NCBI RefSeq assembly: GCF_002086455.1 | Contig: NZ_MVHC01000002.1 | Span: 62,001 to 126,000 of the forward strand | DNA: 64,000 nt | Direction: 5' to 3' | Origin: Mycolicibacter algericus DSM 45454 | GTDB lineage: Bacteria > Actinomycetota > Actinomycetes > Mycobacteriales > Mycobacteriaceae | Position numbers and translations under genes: made by a program | In this document: piece by piece, positions 43,542 through 49,134 of the stretch | Layout of the letters: each line of letters starts with the position of its first letter | Numbering within the stretch: the stretch's first letter is position 1 | Notes under the pieces: generated by a model | Database searches by the model: none | What the model was told of the DNA's origin: nothing | The model's input: only the letters and a program-made list of their open reading frames with translations

Positions 43542-43882
43542 GGTCGAGATGACATCACTGATTGTGCCATTTGTCAATGGCACGATAGTGGCGGTCAAAA
43601 CTCGATAGTCCTTTTCCATGGACGCTCGTAGGCTTATCTTCCGCTTATGTTCCAGAGGCCATTCACTTAGTACATCAGGAGACTCGGCATCGGCAATCGG
43701 TGGGCGATTATTTCGATTCCGGGGACTAAATTGACGCCACCGGCAATAATCCGTATGTCGGCAACCGGTGCCGCCACAGCAGGATTCACATCTACACCGG
43801 GGAGGTGTCGATCGATGTATTCACATGCCGAGCAGAACAGCCGGACGACATCATCTGGGCTCTTTGCGAAAAAGGGGGAGCT
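43542..43882. other. Divergent intergenic region
   Basis: This 341-bp region separates the esterase operon (minus strand) from the exported hydrolase (plus strand). Near the left end it holds the 20-bp palindrome and the -35/-10 elements of the operon. The rest is more AT-rich than its surroundings and I see no gene in it; the frames that cross it are not protein-like. The promoter of the gene at 43883 must lie here. Confidence 0.6.
43564..43583 (-). promoter_or_regulatory. 20-bp palindromic operator over a -35 box
   Basis: GTGCCATT-TGTC-AATGGCAC is perfect over 8-bp arms. On the minus strand its centre contains a consensus -35, TTGACA. A weaker -10, TGTCAT, follows after 17 bp and is 7 bp before the GTG at 43541. 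A repressor bound here would block RNA polymerase. The regulator could be the MerR protein encoded at the operon end or one from elsewhere. Confidence 0.65.
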
Positions 43883-44647
43883 ATGAAGCGACTGATAATC
43901 GGCGCCGCGCTGTGTGGCGCCGCGATGGCATTCGCCGCCACAGCCAACGCAGCCGACGAGAATAACTACGAATTCCTCTACGGCTCGAGCGACGCGTTGG
44001 TCCTGGGCCCGACCGGGATCCCGACACCGAGTGCCAACTACATCAGCAACGGGATCGACCTGTACTTGGAACCGCTGGGGTACCAGGGCACCGTTGCGTC
44101 GTCGGAGGCGCTGACGCTTCCCAACTCTTATGACTTCTTCGAGAGCGTCCCGGGCGGCGAAAAGATCCTCATCGACGCGATCCTCACCGACTACAACGCC
44201 GGCGCGATGGGCTGCGATGACGCAGGCGTGTGCACCGATCCGCTGACCATCTTCACCTACTCCCAAAGCAGCCTGGTGGCCGCCCACGCCCAAGATGACC
44301 TCGTCGAAGCGGGCGTGCCCACCGACGCGTTACGTTTCGTGATGCTCGGTGCCAACCCCGACGCCGTCCCCACCGGCTTCTACGAAACCCAAATATTCAA
44401 CATCGACGGCGACATCTTCACGAACAACGTGTACGAAAGTTGGTGGGACCTGCTGTTCGGCGGGAACACAAGCTTTGAGGATGTGCTGATCGGGTTGGCC
44501 CTCCACAACTCCTACCTCGGCTTGACCGAAGCCCAAATCGACGCTGCCACATCGGTTACCGAGGGAATGACCACGATCAACGAGATTCCGACGCTCACCA
44601 TCCCGGAGCTGTTCCAAGCGTTGCTGGCTTCGTTCTTCAACGTGTAA
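43883..44647 (+). CDS. Secreted PE-PPE-domain-like serine hydrolase
   Basis: A 254-residue exported protein. The signal peptide is MKRLIIGAALCGAAMAFAAT, with cleavage near ANA-AD. The mature protein resembles the PE-PPE (alpha/beta hydrolase) domain: VLGPTGIPTPSANYISNG, then the nucleophile motif IFTYSQSSLVAAH, where Ser is the presumed nucleophile, and FVMLGANPD after it. It has no PE or PPE N-terminal domain, so it is a stand-alone secreted form. ATG at 43883 with GGGGGAG upstream. It is the last chromosomal gene before the integrated element and ends about 65 bp before a perfect palindrome. Confidence 0.8.
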   Translation: MKRLIIGAALCGAAMAFAATANAADENNYEFLYGSSDALVLGPTGIPTPSANYISNGIDLYLEPLGYQGTVASSEALTLPNSYDFFESVPGGEKILIDAILTDYNAGAMGCDDAGVCTDPLTIFTYSQSSLVAAHAQDDLVEAGVPTDALRFVMLGANPDAVPTGFYETQIFNIDGDIFTNNVYESWWDLLFGGNTSFEDVLIGLALHNSYLGLTEAQIDAATSVTEGMTTINEIPTLTIPELFQALLASFFNV

Positions 44648-44713
44648 CCGCGCAGCGGCAAGCAGGACGTCACAAGCCGGTGGCGCGACTGCAGAACCAC
44701 GACGAGGATGACT

Positions 44714-44749
44714 GCGCCACTGTTCCTGGCGCGCCAGGAACAGTGGCGC
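44714..44749. terminator. 36-bp perfect palindrome, bidirectional terminator
   Basis: The sequence from GCGCCACTGTTCCTGGCG to its exact reverse complement forms two 18-bp arms with no spacer, followed by TTT on the plus strand. It lies 5 bp left of attL. In the chromosome without the element it would sit just beyond the 3' end of the tRNA gene, so it probably terminates both the tRNA and the hydrolase transcripts. Confidence 0.75.
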
Positions 44750-44754
44750 TTTAC

Positions 44755-44791
44755 GGTGGGGCGGGCGGGGCTCGAACCCGCGACCAACGGA
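44755..44791. repeat. attL: 37-bp copy of the tRNA 3' end
   Basis: Identical over 37 bp to 54708-54744. It contains the T-arm and acceptor 3' strand of the tRNA but then departs (ATACCGG instead of TTATGAG), so no tRNA is formed here. The base next to it breaks the CCA end (CCG instead of CCA), which shows that the intact end is carried at attR. Confidence 0.88.
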
Positions 44792-44906
44792 ATACCGGCC
44801 GAACCTACCCAAACGTTGCCAATTGATCACGTTATCCGTTGTGTTGCAACCGATCCCACCCGCAACGGTACGCACTGTATACGCGGCCGTTTCGGTCCTA
44901 TCTCGA

Positions 44907-44932
44907 ACATTTCCGGCGGATAAGCGGCAACC
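44907..44932 (+). repeat. 26-bp repeat near left end of the element
   Basis: ACATTTCCGGCGGATAAGCG plus GCAACC matches 54637-54662 at 25 of 26 bases in the same orientation. The right copy covers the last codons of the integrase gene and its stop. In the circular form the two would flank the attachment core, so they could be integrase or excisionase arm sites, or one may be a remnant of an earlier integrase end. Confidence 0.7.
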
Positions 44933-44943
44933 GGCCAGACCAC

Positions 44944-45204
44944 CTAACCGACCGCTGCCCGGGCTAGAGCTTCATCGGCCCGGGCAGCGCGCATCGCGGC
45001 CACCAGCTCGGCCCATTGCTCAGGCGTCGGCATGGGCCGCGGCCAAACGTTCGACCATTCCACCAGCGCGCCGTGCAACTCCTGCCAGCGGCCACGCAAC
45101 CGGCAACCCGGCAACGCCAGATACCGCCCGGCCTCGGTGGCAGCGGCATGGATCGCGGCGAGCGTGCACGGCGGCAACGGCCGCCCCTCCTCGTCAGTCC
45201 GCAT
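44944..45204 (-). CDS. Small hypothetical protein of the element
   Basis: An 86-residue protein, MRTDEEGRPLPPCTLAAI ..., last in the leftward gene run of the element. It is predicted mostly helical and contains ALPGCRLRGRWQELHGALVEW and a C-terminal helix AELVAAMRAARADEALARA. There is no signal, membrane or catalytic motif. It overlaps the end of the preceding 56-codon gene by 11 nt, which supports translation. I do not recognise the family. Terminal position in satellites often holds accessory or host-interaction genes. Confidence 0.6.
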   Translation of the reverse strand: MRTDEEGRPLPPCTLAAIHAAATEAGRYLALPGCRLRGRWQELHGALVEWSNVWPRPMPTPEQWAELVAAMRAARADEALARAAVG

Positions 45205-45364
45205 GATCGAGCAACGTGGTCGGCCCGCCGAGGCGCACCAATGGCGGCCGCCGGCGCTCCCGCTCCAACTCGGCCACCCTGCCTTCCAGCGCGATCAGCC
45301 GAGCCGCCACCGCGGCGCCCAACTCCGCGGCCAGCTCGGCGGTGCCGTCGTCGCCGGCGTTCAC
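45194..45364 (-). CDS. Small coiled-coil-like protein of the element
   Basis: A 56-residue protein from GTG at 45364. The middle, LAAELGAAVAARLIALEGRVAELERERR, has heptad spacing and probably forms a coiled coil. The GTG overlaps the TGA of the upstream gene (GTGA) and its 3' end overlaps the next gene, so it fits the coupled gene run. An open frame extends upstream to 45487, but the overlap start is preferred. Function unknown. Confidence 0.55.
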   Translation of the reverse strand: MNAGDDGTAELAAELGAAVAARLIALEGRVAELERERRRPPLVRLGGPTTLLDHAD

Positions 45365-45696
45365 AAGTCGCGGTAGTCGGCCAGGTCGGCCACCGGCGGC
45401 GACGGCCGCACAGCATGATCCGACAACTTCGACTCGCCCACCACCGCCGGGAACTGCCCACGCCCCGCGGCAACCTGCACCAACCACGTCGACATGCGAC
45501 CACCAGCCCCCGGCGCCCTATGCGGCGGGCCACCGTTCGCCGACTCCCAAGCATCCAAGAAATTCGCCACCCGACCGTGAGACTCATCGACCCGCCCGCG
45601 ATGCAACGCCACATCGAGGCACCGCACCGCCCGGAACCAATCACCCGGCGAGCTGTAATCCAACGACGGCCCCGCAGGCTGCACAAACCTACCCAT
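45361..45696 (-). CDS. Hypothetical protein of the element
   Basis: A 111-residue protein starting MGRFVQPAGPSLDYSSPGDW. It has a helical N-terminal half (FRAVRCLDVALHRGRVDESHGRVANFLDAWE) and a Pro/Val-rich C-terminus. GGAGA lies before the ATG, and the start overlaps the upstream gene by 8 bp. It follows the HNH and possible small-terminase genes and could belong to a packaging group. I recognise no family or motif. Confidence 0.6.
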   Translation of the reverse strand: MGRFVQPAGPSLDYSSPGDWFRAVRCLDVALHRGRVDESHGRVANFLDAWESANGGPPHRAPGAGGRMSTWLVQVAAGRGQFPAVVGESKLSDHAVRPSPPVADLADYRDL

Positions 45697-46078
45697 GATT
45701 GCGTCTCCCCCCGGCGTGGCCGGCACCCCGAACAGCCGCCGGCCGCGACGTAGGCGCAACCGGCCCCGCCCCCGCCACCGTGCGCTCAAGGCCCCGGCGA
45801 ACTCGGCCCCACATCAGCACCGACTCCTTCTCGGAGGCTCGAACCTCAGCCGACAACCTGACGAGGATCGCCGGATCAGGCTCAGGCCGTCCAGCCTCCC
45901 CGTCAAGGGCGCGCTGCAACAGCTCGATCCGCTGCGCCAACCGCACCGCGGTCTCCACCATCGCCGCCTCATCCGGCGAAAACGTGACGCGACCGCCCCC
46001 GATTTCGTCCAACAGCTCGGCGTACTCGGCCCTGGTGCGGGCCTCAACCGTGGGCGCCGCACCCTGCTTTCTGGCCAT
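45689..46078 (-). CDS. Possible small terminase subunit-like protein
   Basis: A 129-residue protein starting MARKQGAAPTVEARTRAEYAELLDE. Helices around VTFSPDEAAMVETAVRLAQRIELLQRAL and PDPAILVRLSAEVRASEKESVLMWGRVRRGL recall the P27-type TerS fold, but no strict motif proves it. The gene is directly after an HNH endonuclease gene (TGATG overlap), an arrangement seen in many cos phages and in satellites that redirect packaging. The family is uncertain; it could also be a DNA-binding protein of another kind. Confidence 0.5.
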   Translation of the reverse strand: MARKQGAAPTVEARTRAEYAELLDEIGGGRVTFSPDEAAMVETAVRLAQRIELLQRALDGEAGRPEPDPAILVRLSAEVRASEKESVLMWGRVRRGLERTVAGAGPVAPTSRPAAVRGAGHAGGRRNHG

Positions 46079-46614
46079 CACAGGCCCCTTTCTGTCGATT
46101 CGCGGGTTTCCCCATGGGGACTCGCCGAGCCGGGCTTACCGGCAGGCACTATGTCGGCCTCGCTGCCGCCCTCCCCCTGGTCGGGACCCTCCCCACCCTT
46201 CGGCGGGCGGACTCGCGGCCACACTCCGAGGTCGGCGGGCTGGGCGCCGGCACCGAGGGCCGAGCGTGGATGCTTCGGCCGCCGCGCTTCCTTCTCCGCA
46301 GCTCGTGCGGCTGCTGCTGCCCGTTGGCCTTCGGCGCGTTGCTGCGCTGTGCGTTCGCGGTGGCATTCTGGGCAGAGCAGTCTGTACCAGCGTTCGATTT
46401 CGTCGGCGCGGAGACCTGCTGGTGGAAGCTCGCCGCAGCGTCGTTGATACTCGGCAATTCCTGGTACGTGGTCGGCTTCGAGGGGCTGATCGACTCGGCC
46501 GCAGGCAGCGCAGAAGGCTGGCAGGATTTTGTGGGCGAGTCGGCGGTCGCGTCGGTAGGCGTTGCCGTACGGGTTTTCGCCGCCGTGGCGTCTGGTGTTC
46601 CATGATCTGCTCAT
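46078..46614 (-). CDS. HNH endonuclease of the element
   Basis: A 178-residue nuclease. The zinc cysteines are in FCAACGR (35/38) and LLCPECHRERT (81/84), the catalytic His in LEADHVPG (about 49), and a later His at 85 completes the HNH site. This CxxC-type HNH is typical of phage HNH proteins next to terminase genes, where it helps specific DNA nicking during packaging. The C-terminal 85 residues are charged and low in complexity. ATG at 46614 overlaps the stop of the small gene upstream (ATGA). A long upstream frame to 47358 is a product of high GC. Confidence 0.85.
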   Translation of the reverse strand: MSRSWNTRRHGGENPYGNAYRRDRRLAHKILPAFCAACGRVDQPLEADHVPGIAEYQRRCGELPPAGLRADEIERWYRLLCPECHRERTAQQRAEGQRAAAAARAAEKEARRPKHPRSALGAGAQPADLGVWPRVRPPKGGEGPDQGEGGSEADIVPAGKPGSASPHGETRESTERGL

Positions 46615-46817
46615 CGCGGACCACGTTTCGGTGCGCGCGTGCCGGCCCATCGGCGGGTGCGACGGGCGAGCATCTGCAGCTCGAAGTCTCGGTGTTGCCA
46701 TTCGTCGCGGTTGGTGCGTTGACGGTCGCGACGTGTGGGCGTCGCTGGCCGGGTGCCGGCCGGGCCGGTCGGGGTGGCCTCGGGGGGCCTCGGGTGTCCG
46801 GGTGCCCGGGTGGTCAT
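46611..46817 (-). CDS. Small arginine-rich protein of the element
   Basis: A 68-residue, strongly basic protein: MTTRAPGHPRPPEATPTGPA, then RRDRQRTNRDEWQHRDFELQ. GAGGGGG lies before the ATG, and the stop overlaps the HNH start as ATGA, both of which support translation. The basic composition suggests nucleic-acid binding, but no family is recognised. It is the first gene after the hairpin-rich region, so a promoter may lie just upstream. Confidence 0.5.
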   Translation of the reverse strand: MTTRAPGHPRPPEATPTGPAGTRPATPTRRDRQRTNRDEWQHRDFELQMLARRTRRWAGTRAPKRGPR

Positions 46818-47354
46818 CCGGCGCCCCCTCTCTCTCTGTGTCGGTGGGGATGTTGGCCTGCCCAGGTCGGCCCCTGTGCCGCCGCGGTGCGCTGTGAGTG
46901 GCCCAGCAACGTAGCCGGCGACCTCGGTGAAGAAACCCCGGCTCTGGTGGCCGAGTGGGCGTTGTTCCCCCACCGCCGGCCTCGAAGCGGCGGTGGGCGC
47001 CTTGGTGCGCCGGTCGGCGCCCCGGGGCAGGCGCCACCGGCCCTGAGTTCCTTAAGCTCGGGGCCGGTGGCAGGCCCCCGCCCGTGGGAGCGGGTCGGGG
47101 CCTCACGTTTGACCGCCCCCGGGTGCACGGCTGCAATCCGTGGTTGACACACCCGGGGGCGGGGTCTTGGTGGATGCGGCCGGCACTAGCGCGCCTGCCC
47201 ACCCTGCCGGTTGGAGGACGCTGCGGAGCATCATCCCGGCGGGGTGGTGTCGTCGCTGGTGCCGACCGCACGTTGGGGTGGCACCGACCGCCCGGCGCCG
47301 GCGGGGGTGCGGATAGGAACGCGCCGCGGGCCGCTCGGGTGGTCGGTGCCACGA
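46818..47354. other. 537-bp non-coding region with three strong hairpins
   Basis: I see no gene here. Three inverted repeats lie in a row: 10-bp arms CCCACCGCCG/CGGCGGTGGG (46969-46978, 46988-46997); 14-bp arms with one mismatch at 47034-47047 and 47057-47070 around a 9-nt loop; and 13-bp arms CCGCCCCCGGGTG/CACCCGGGGGCGG (47113-47125, 47150-47162), whose loop contains CACGG/CCGTG. They separate two groups of leftward genes. Terminators, a cos or pac-like packaging site or a single-strand origin are possible. Confidence 0.6.
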
Positions 47355-47897
47355 TCATGCGCCGGCCTCAGCCGGCTCGGGAATGTCCAGTGGGCCACCA
47401 AGATGGGAGACGGCCCAAGACTGTAGGCGTTCGACGGCGGCGGCGTGGCTGGGGCCGGCCGCTTTGGTGGCGGCGTCATCGAACCGGCCGGCCTGCACCA
47501 AACCTTCGAGGGTGCCGTCGATCTGGTTGGCGGCGTCGGCGGCCTCGGCGTGCTGTCGGGCCAGCCGGGTCAGGTCGCGGGCGATGGTGTGGCGGGCTGC
47601 CCGGATCGCGTCACTGACAGCCCGGCCGGCTGCGCTGATGGCGGCGAAGTGCGCGGTGCGGCGGGCCTCAAAGGTGACTTCGGCGAGGGCGGCCGCGTCG
47701 ATCGCCTTCTGGTCCTGCGCGATTGTCGCGTCGATCAGCGTGTGGGCGCTGGGCTGCCGTGGTGCTGCGGCTTCCAGCTTGGCGAGCTGGTCGACCTTGT
47801 TCTGCACGGCGGCCGGGATTTTCACGCCGAGGTCGGTGAGTTGACCAACGGAACGTTTGGCGCGGACGGCGCCAGCTGCATCGGAGTTGTATGTCAT
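47355..47897 (-). CDS. Helical hypothetical protein of the element
   Basis: A 180-residue protein starting MTYNSDAAGAVRAKRSVGQL, with AGGAGA upstream of the ATG at 47897. It is almost entirely helical and alanine-rich; KVDQLAKLEAAAP and TRLARQHAEAADAANQIDGTL look like coiled-coil segments. There are no cysteines, signal or catalytic motif. A structural or scaffold-like role is possible, but no family is recognised. It is the third gene after the iteron region. An open frame extends upstream over the previous gene and is rejected. Confidence 0.65.
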   Translation of the reverse strand: MTYNSDAAGAVRAKRSVGQLTDLGVKIPAAVQNKVDQLAKLEAAAPRQPSAHTLIDATIAQDQKAIDAAALAEVTFEARRTAHFAAISAAGRAVSDAIRAARHTIARDLTRLARQHAEAADAANQIDGTLEGLVQAGRFDDAATKAAGPSHAAAVERLQSWAVSHLGGPLDIPEPAEAGA

Positions 47898-47928
47898 CGT
47901 TGTTTCTCCTATCGAATGGGGTTGCAGG

Positions 47929-48261
47929 TCAAAACGTTTCGCCGGTGTTGTCGTGGCCGGCGTAGGTGACTCCGGTGGACTCGATCGCCGCGGCCGCGGC
48001 GTCGGGGCTGTACTTCGGTGTGCCGCGACCCATCGAGGTGCTGCCGTAATCGGCCAGGGCGGCCCGGGCGGCTTCTTTGCGCTGCGCGGCGGCTTCGGGG
48101 TCACCGAGGGGCACCCCGGTTAGGAGCCGTTTCGCTGCGGCCCTGCGTATGTCGGGGTCCTCGTGGGCGATGGCTGCCTGGACGGCGGCACCGCCACCGC
48201 GGAGCAGGCCGCGTAGCGCTGCTGCTGCGGCCTGCTGTTTCGTCTGCTGGTCTGCTGCCAC
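47929..48261 (-). CDS. Hypothetical protein of the element
   Basis: A 110-residue protein from GTG at 48261, with AGGGGA upstream. The N-terminal 60 residues are helical (KQQAAAAALRGLLRGGG and HEDPDIRRAAAKRLLTG), resembling a short HEAT-like helix pair. The C-terminal part, KYSPDAAAAAIESTGVTYAG, is less regular. It is followed after 31 bp by the 180-residue helical protein gene. I do not recognise the family. Confidence 0.6.
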   Translation of the reverse strand: MAADQQTKQQAAAAALRGLLRGGGAAVQAAIAHEDPDIRRAAAKRLLTGVPLGDPEAAAQRKEAARAALADYGSTSMGRGTPKYSPDAAAAAIESTGVTYAGHDNTGETF

Positions 48262-48510
48262 GATGTGTTCCCCTATCGGTGCTGTCGCCGCCCGCCGTGG
48301 TGGCGGGTGGCCCTATCTGTTCGGCTATTTCCCGGGGGTCGGGTGGCGGTGTTGGCGAGGCCGGAGAAATTCGACAACCCCGGCCCCGCCAGACTGGCCT
48401 CACTGGTCAGCCCGCATGTGCTGCGCCATCCAGTCTATCGTGTTCGGTTGTGCCGCAGCCACTTTCGTAGACTGGTCTACAGGCCTTGGGCGGGCCGGGT
48501 CGCGCGGCGG
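48262..48510. other. Non-coding gap with a 14-bp palindrome
   Basis: No gene is visible in these 249 bp. A perfect palindrome, GTAGAC-TG-GTCTAC (48467-48480), lies about 205 bp before the GTG at 48261. A related half site, CAGTCTATCG, lies at 48431-48440. The palindrome is a likely binding site of the element repressor or of a host regulator, and it would control the leftward genes that begin at 48261. Confidence 0.45.
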
Positions 48511-48858
48511 TCACTGCTGGGCCACCTTGGCGCCGGCCGCGGTGGTGAGGTCGGCGAACAGTCGGGCGCGGTCACAGCCGACCAGGACCACGGTGACCGT
48601 GCCCGAAACGATGCGGTTGTCGCCGATGCGGCTCTGCGCCCAGTTCAGTTCGGCAAGTTCGACGGGTTCGACTGGCCGCGTGAACTCGGGGAGCTTGCCG
48701 CGTCTGGCGATCCGGGTTAGGCGTTTCGCGTCACGGCGGCGCAGCCGGTCATGCTCGCCGAGGAACGGGCAGCCGGGTTCGTGTTCCATCACCCGGTGGG
48801 TGGGTGCGGCGTTGCAGTCCGGGCAGCGGGTCGGCATCGCGGTGGCGGTGTCAGTCAT
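48511..48858 (-). CDS. Zinc-ribbon-like protein of the element
   Basis: A 115-residue protein. The N-terminus has a CPDC knuckle in MPTRCPDCNAAPTHRVME and a further Cys in HEPGCPFLGEH, giving a CxxC ... H ... C pattern that could bind zinc. A basic stretch (DRLRRRDAKRLTRIARRGKLP) follows, suggesting nucleic-acid binding. AAGGAG lies before the ATG. It starts 30 bp from the left iteron array and is the first gene past the putative origin, so a replication-linked role is conceivable. The family is not recognised. Confidence 0.65.
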   Translation of the reverse strand: MTDTATAMPTRCPDCNAAPTHRVMEHEPGCPFLGEHDRLRRRDAKRLTRIARRGKLPEFTRPVEPVELAELNWAQSRIGDNRIVSGTVTVVLVGCDRARLFADLTTAAGAKVAQQ

Positions 48859-48887
48859 GGTGCACTCCTTCGCTGTTTGCTGTTAGC

Positions 48888-49110
48888 TAGGCCAAAAGGT
48901 AGGCCAGGTAGGCCAGGTAGGCCGGGGTTCCTGTGTTCGCCCCAAACGCTGAGCGATCACCCTCTGTATATAAAGGATATTTAGTTAGTTATACTTACTA
49001 CAGCAGGTAGATACGTTTCTGCGTTTTCGCCGTCAGACGCAATCCTGTGGACAGACTCAGGAATGGGGGCGAGGGCGGGCCTACTGGCCTACCTTGGCCT
49101 ACCTGGCCTA
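48888..49110. other. Putative replication origin: opposed iteron arrays around an AT-rich core
   Basis: Four TAGGCC hexamers (48888, 48900, 48909, 48918; the last three 9 bp apart within GTAGGCCAG) face four inverted copies, GGCCTA (49078, 49086, 49096, 49105). Between them, 48961-49015 is strongly AT-rich (TATATAAAGGATATTTAGTT, then TATACTTACTAC) in a region otherwise near 65-70% GC. The site is immediately downstream of the primase-helicase gene. Iterons plus an AT-rich unwinding region are the usual parts of phage and plasmid origins. This is inferred; no replication has been shown. Confidence 0.72.
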
Positions 49111-49134
49111 CCTCGTTTTCGTGTTTGCTGACAG

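Noticed and set aside
44755..44791. Second tRNA gene at the left end of the element
   Set aside because: Only the 3' part is present; the sequence diverges before the anticodon arm.
44944..45364. Toxin-antitoxin pair
   Set aside because: The two overlapping small genes have suitable sizes, but no toxin or antitoxin motif is visible.
45699..47147. 482-codon open frame on the plus strand of the element
   Set aside because: It lies opposite overlapping minus-strand genes with ribosome sites and an HNH motif; its translation is arginine/alanine-rich and has no domain.
46615..47358. N-terminal extension of the HNH endonuclease frame
   Set aside because: The extension covers three strong hairpins and a smaller coupled gene and is proline/arginine-rich; the ATG at 46614 starts the conserved part.
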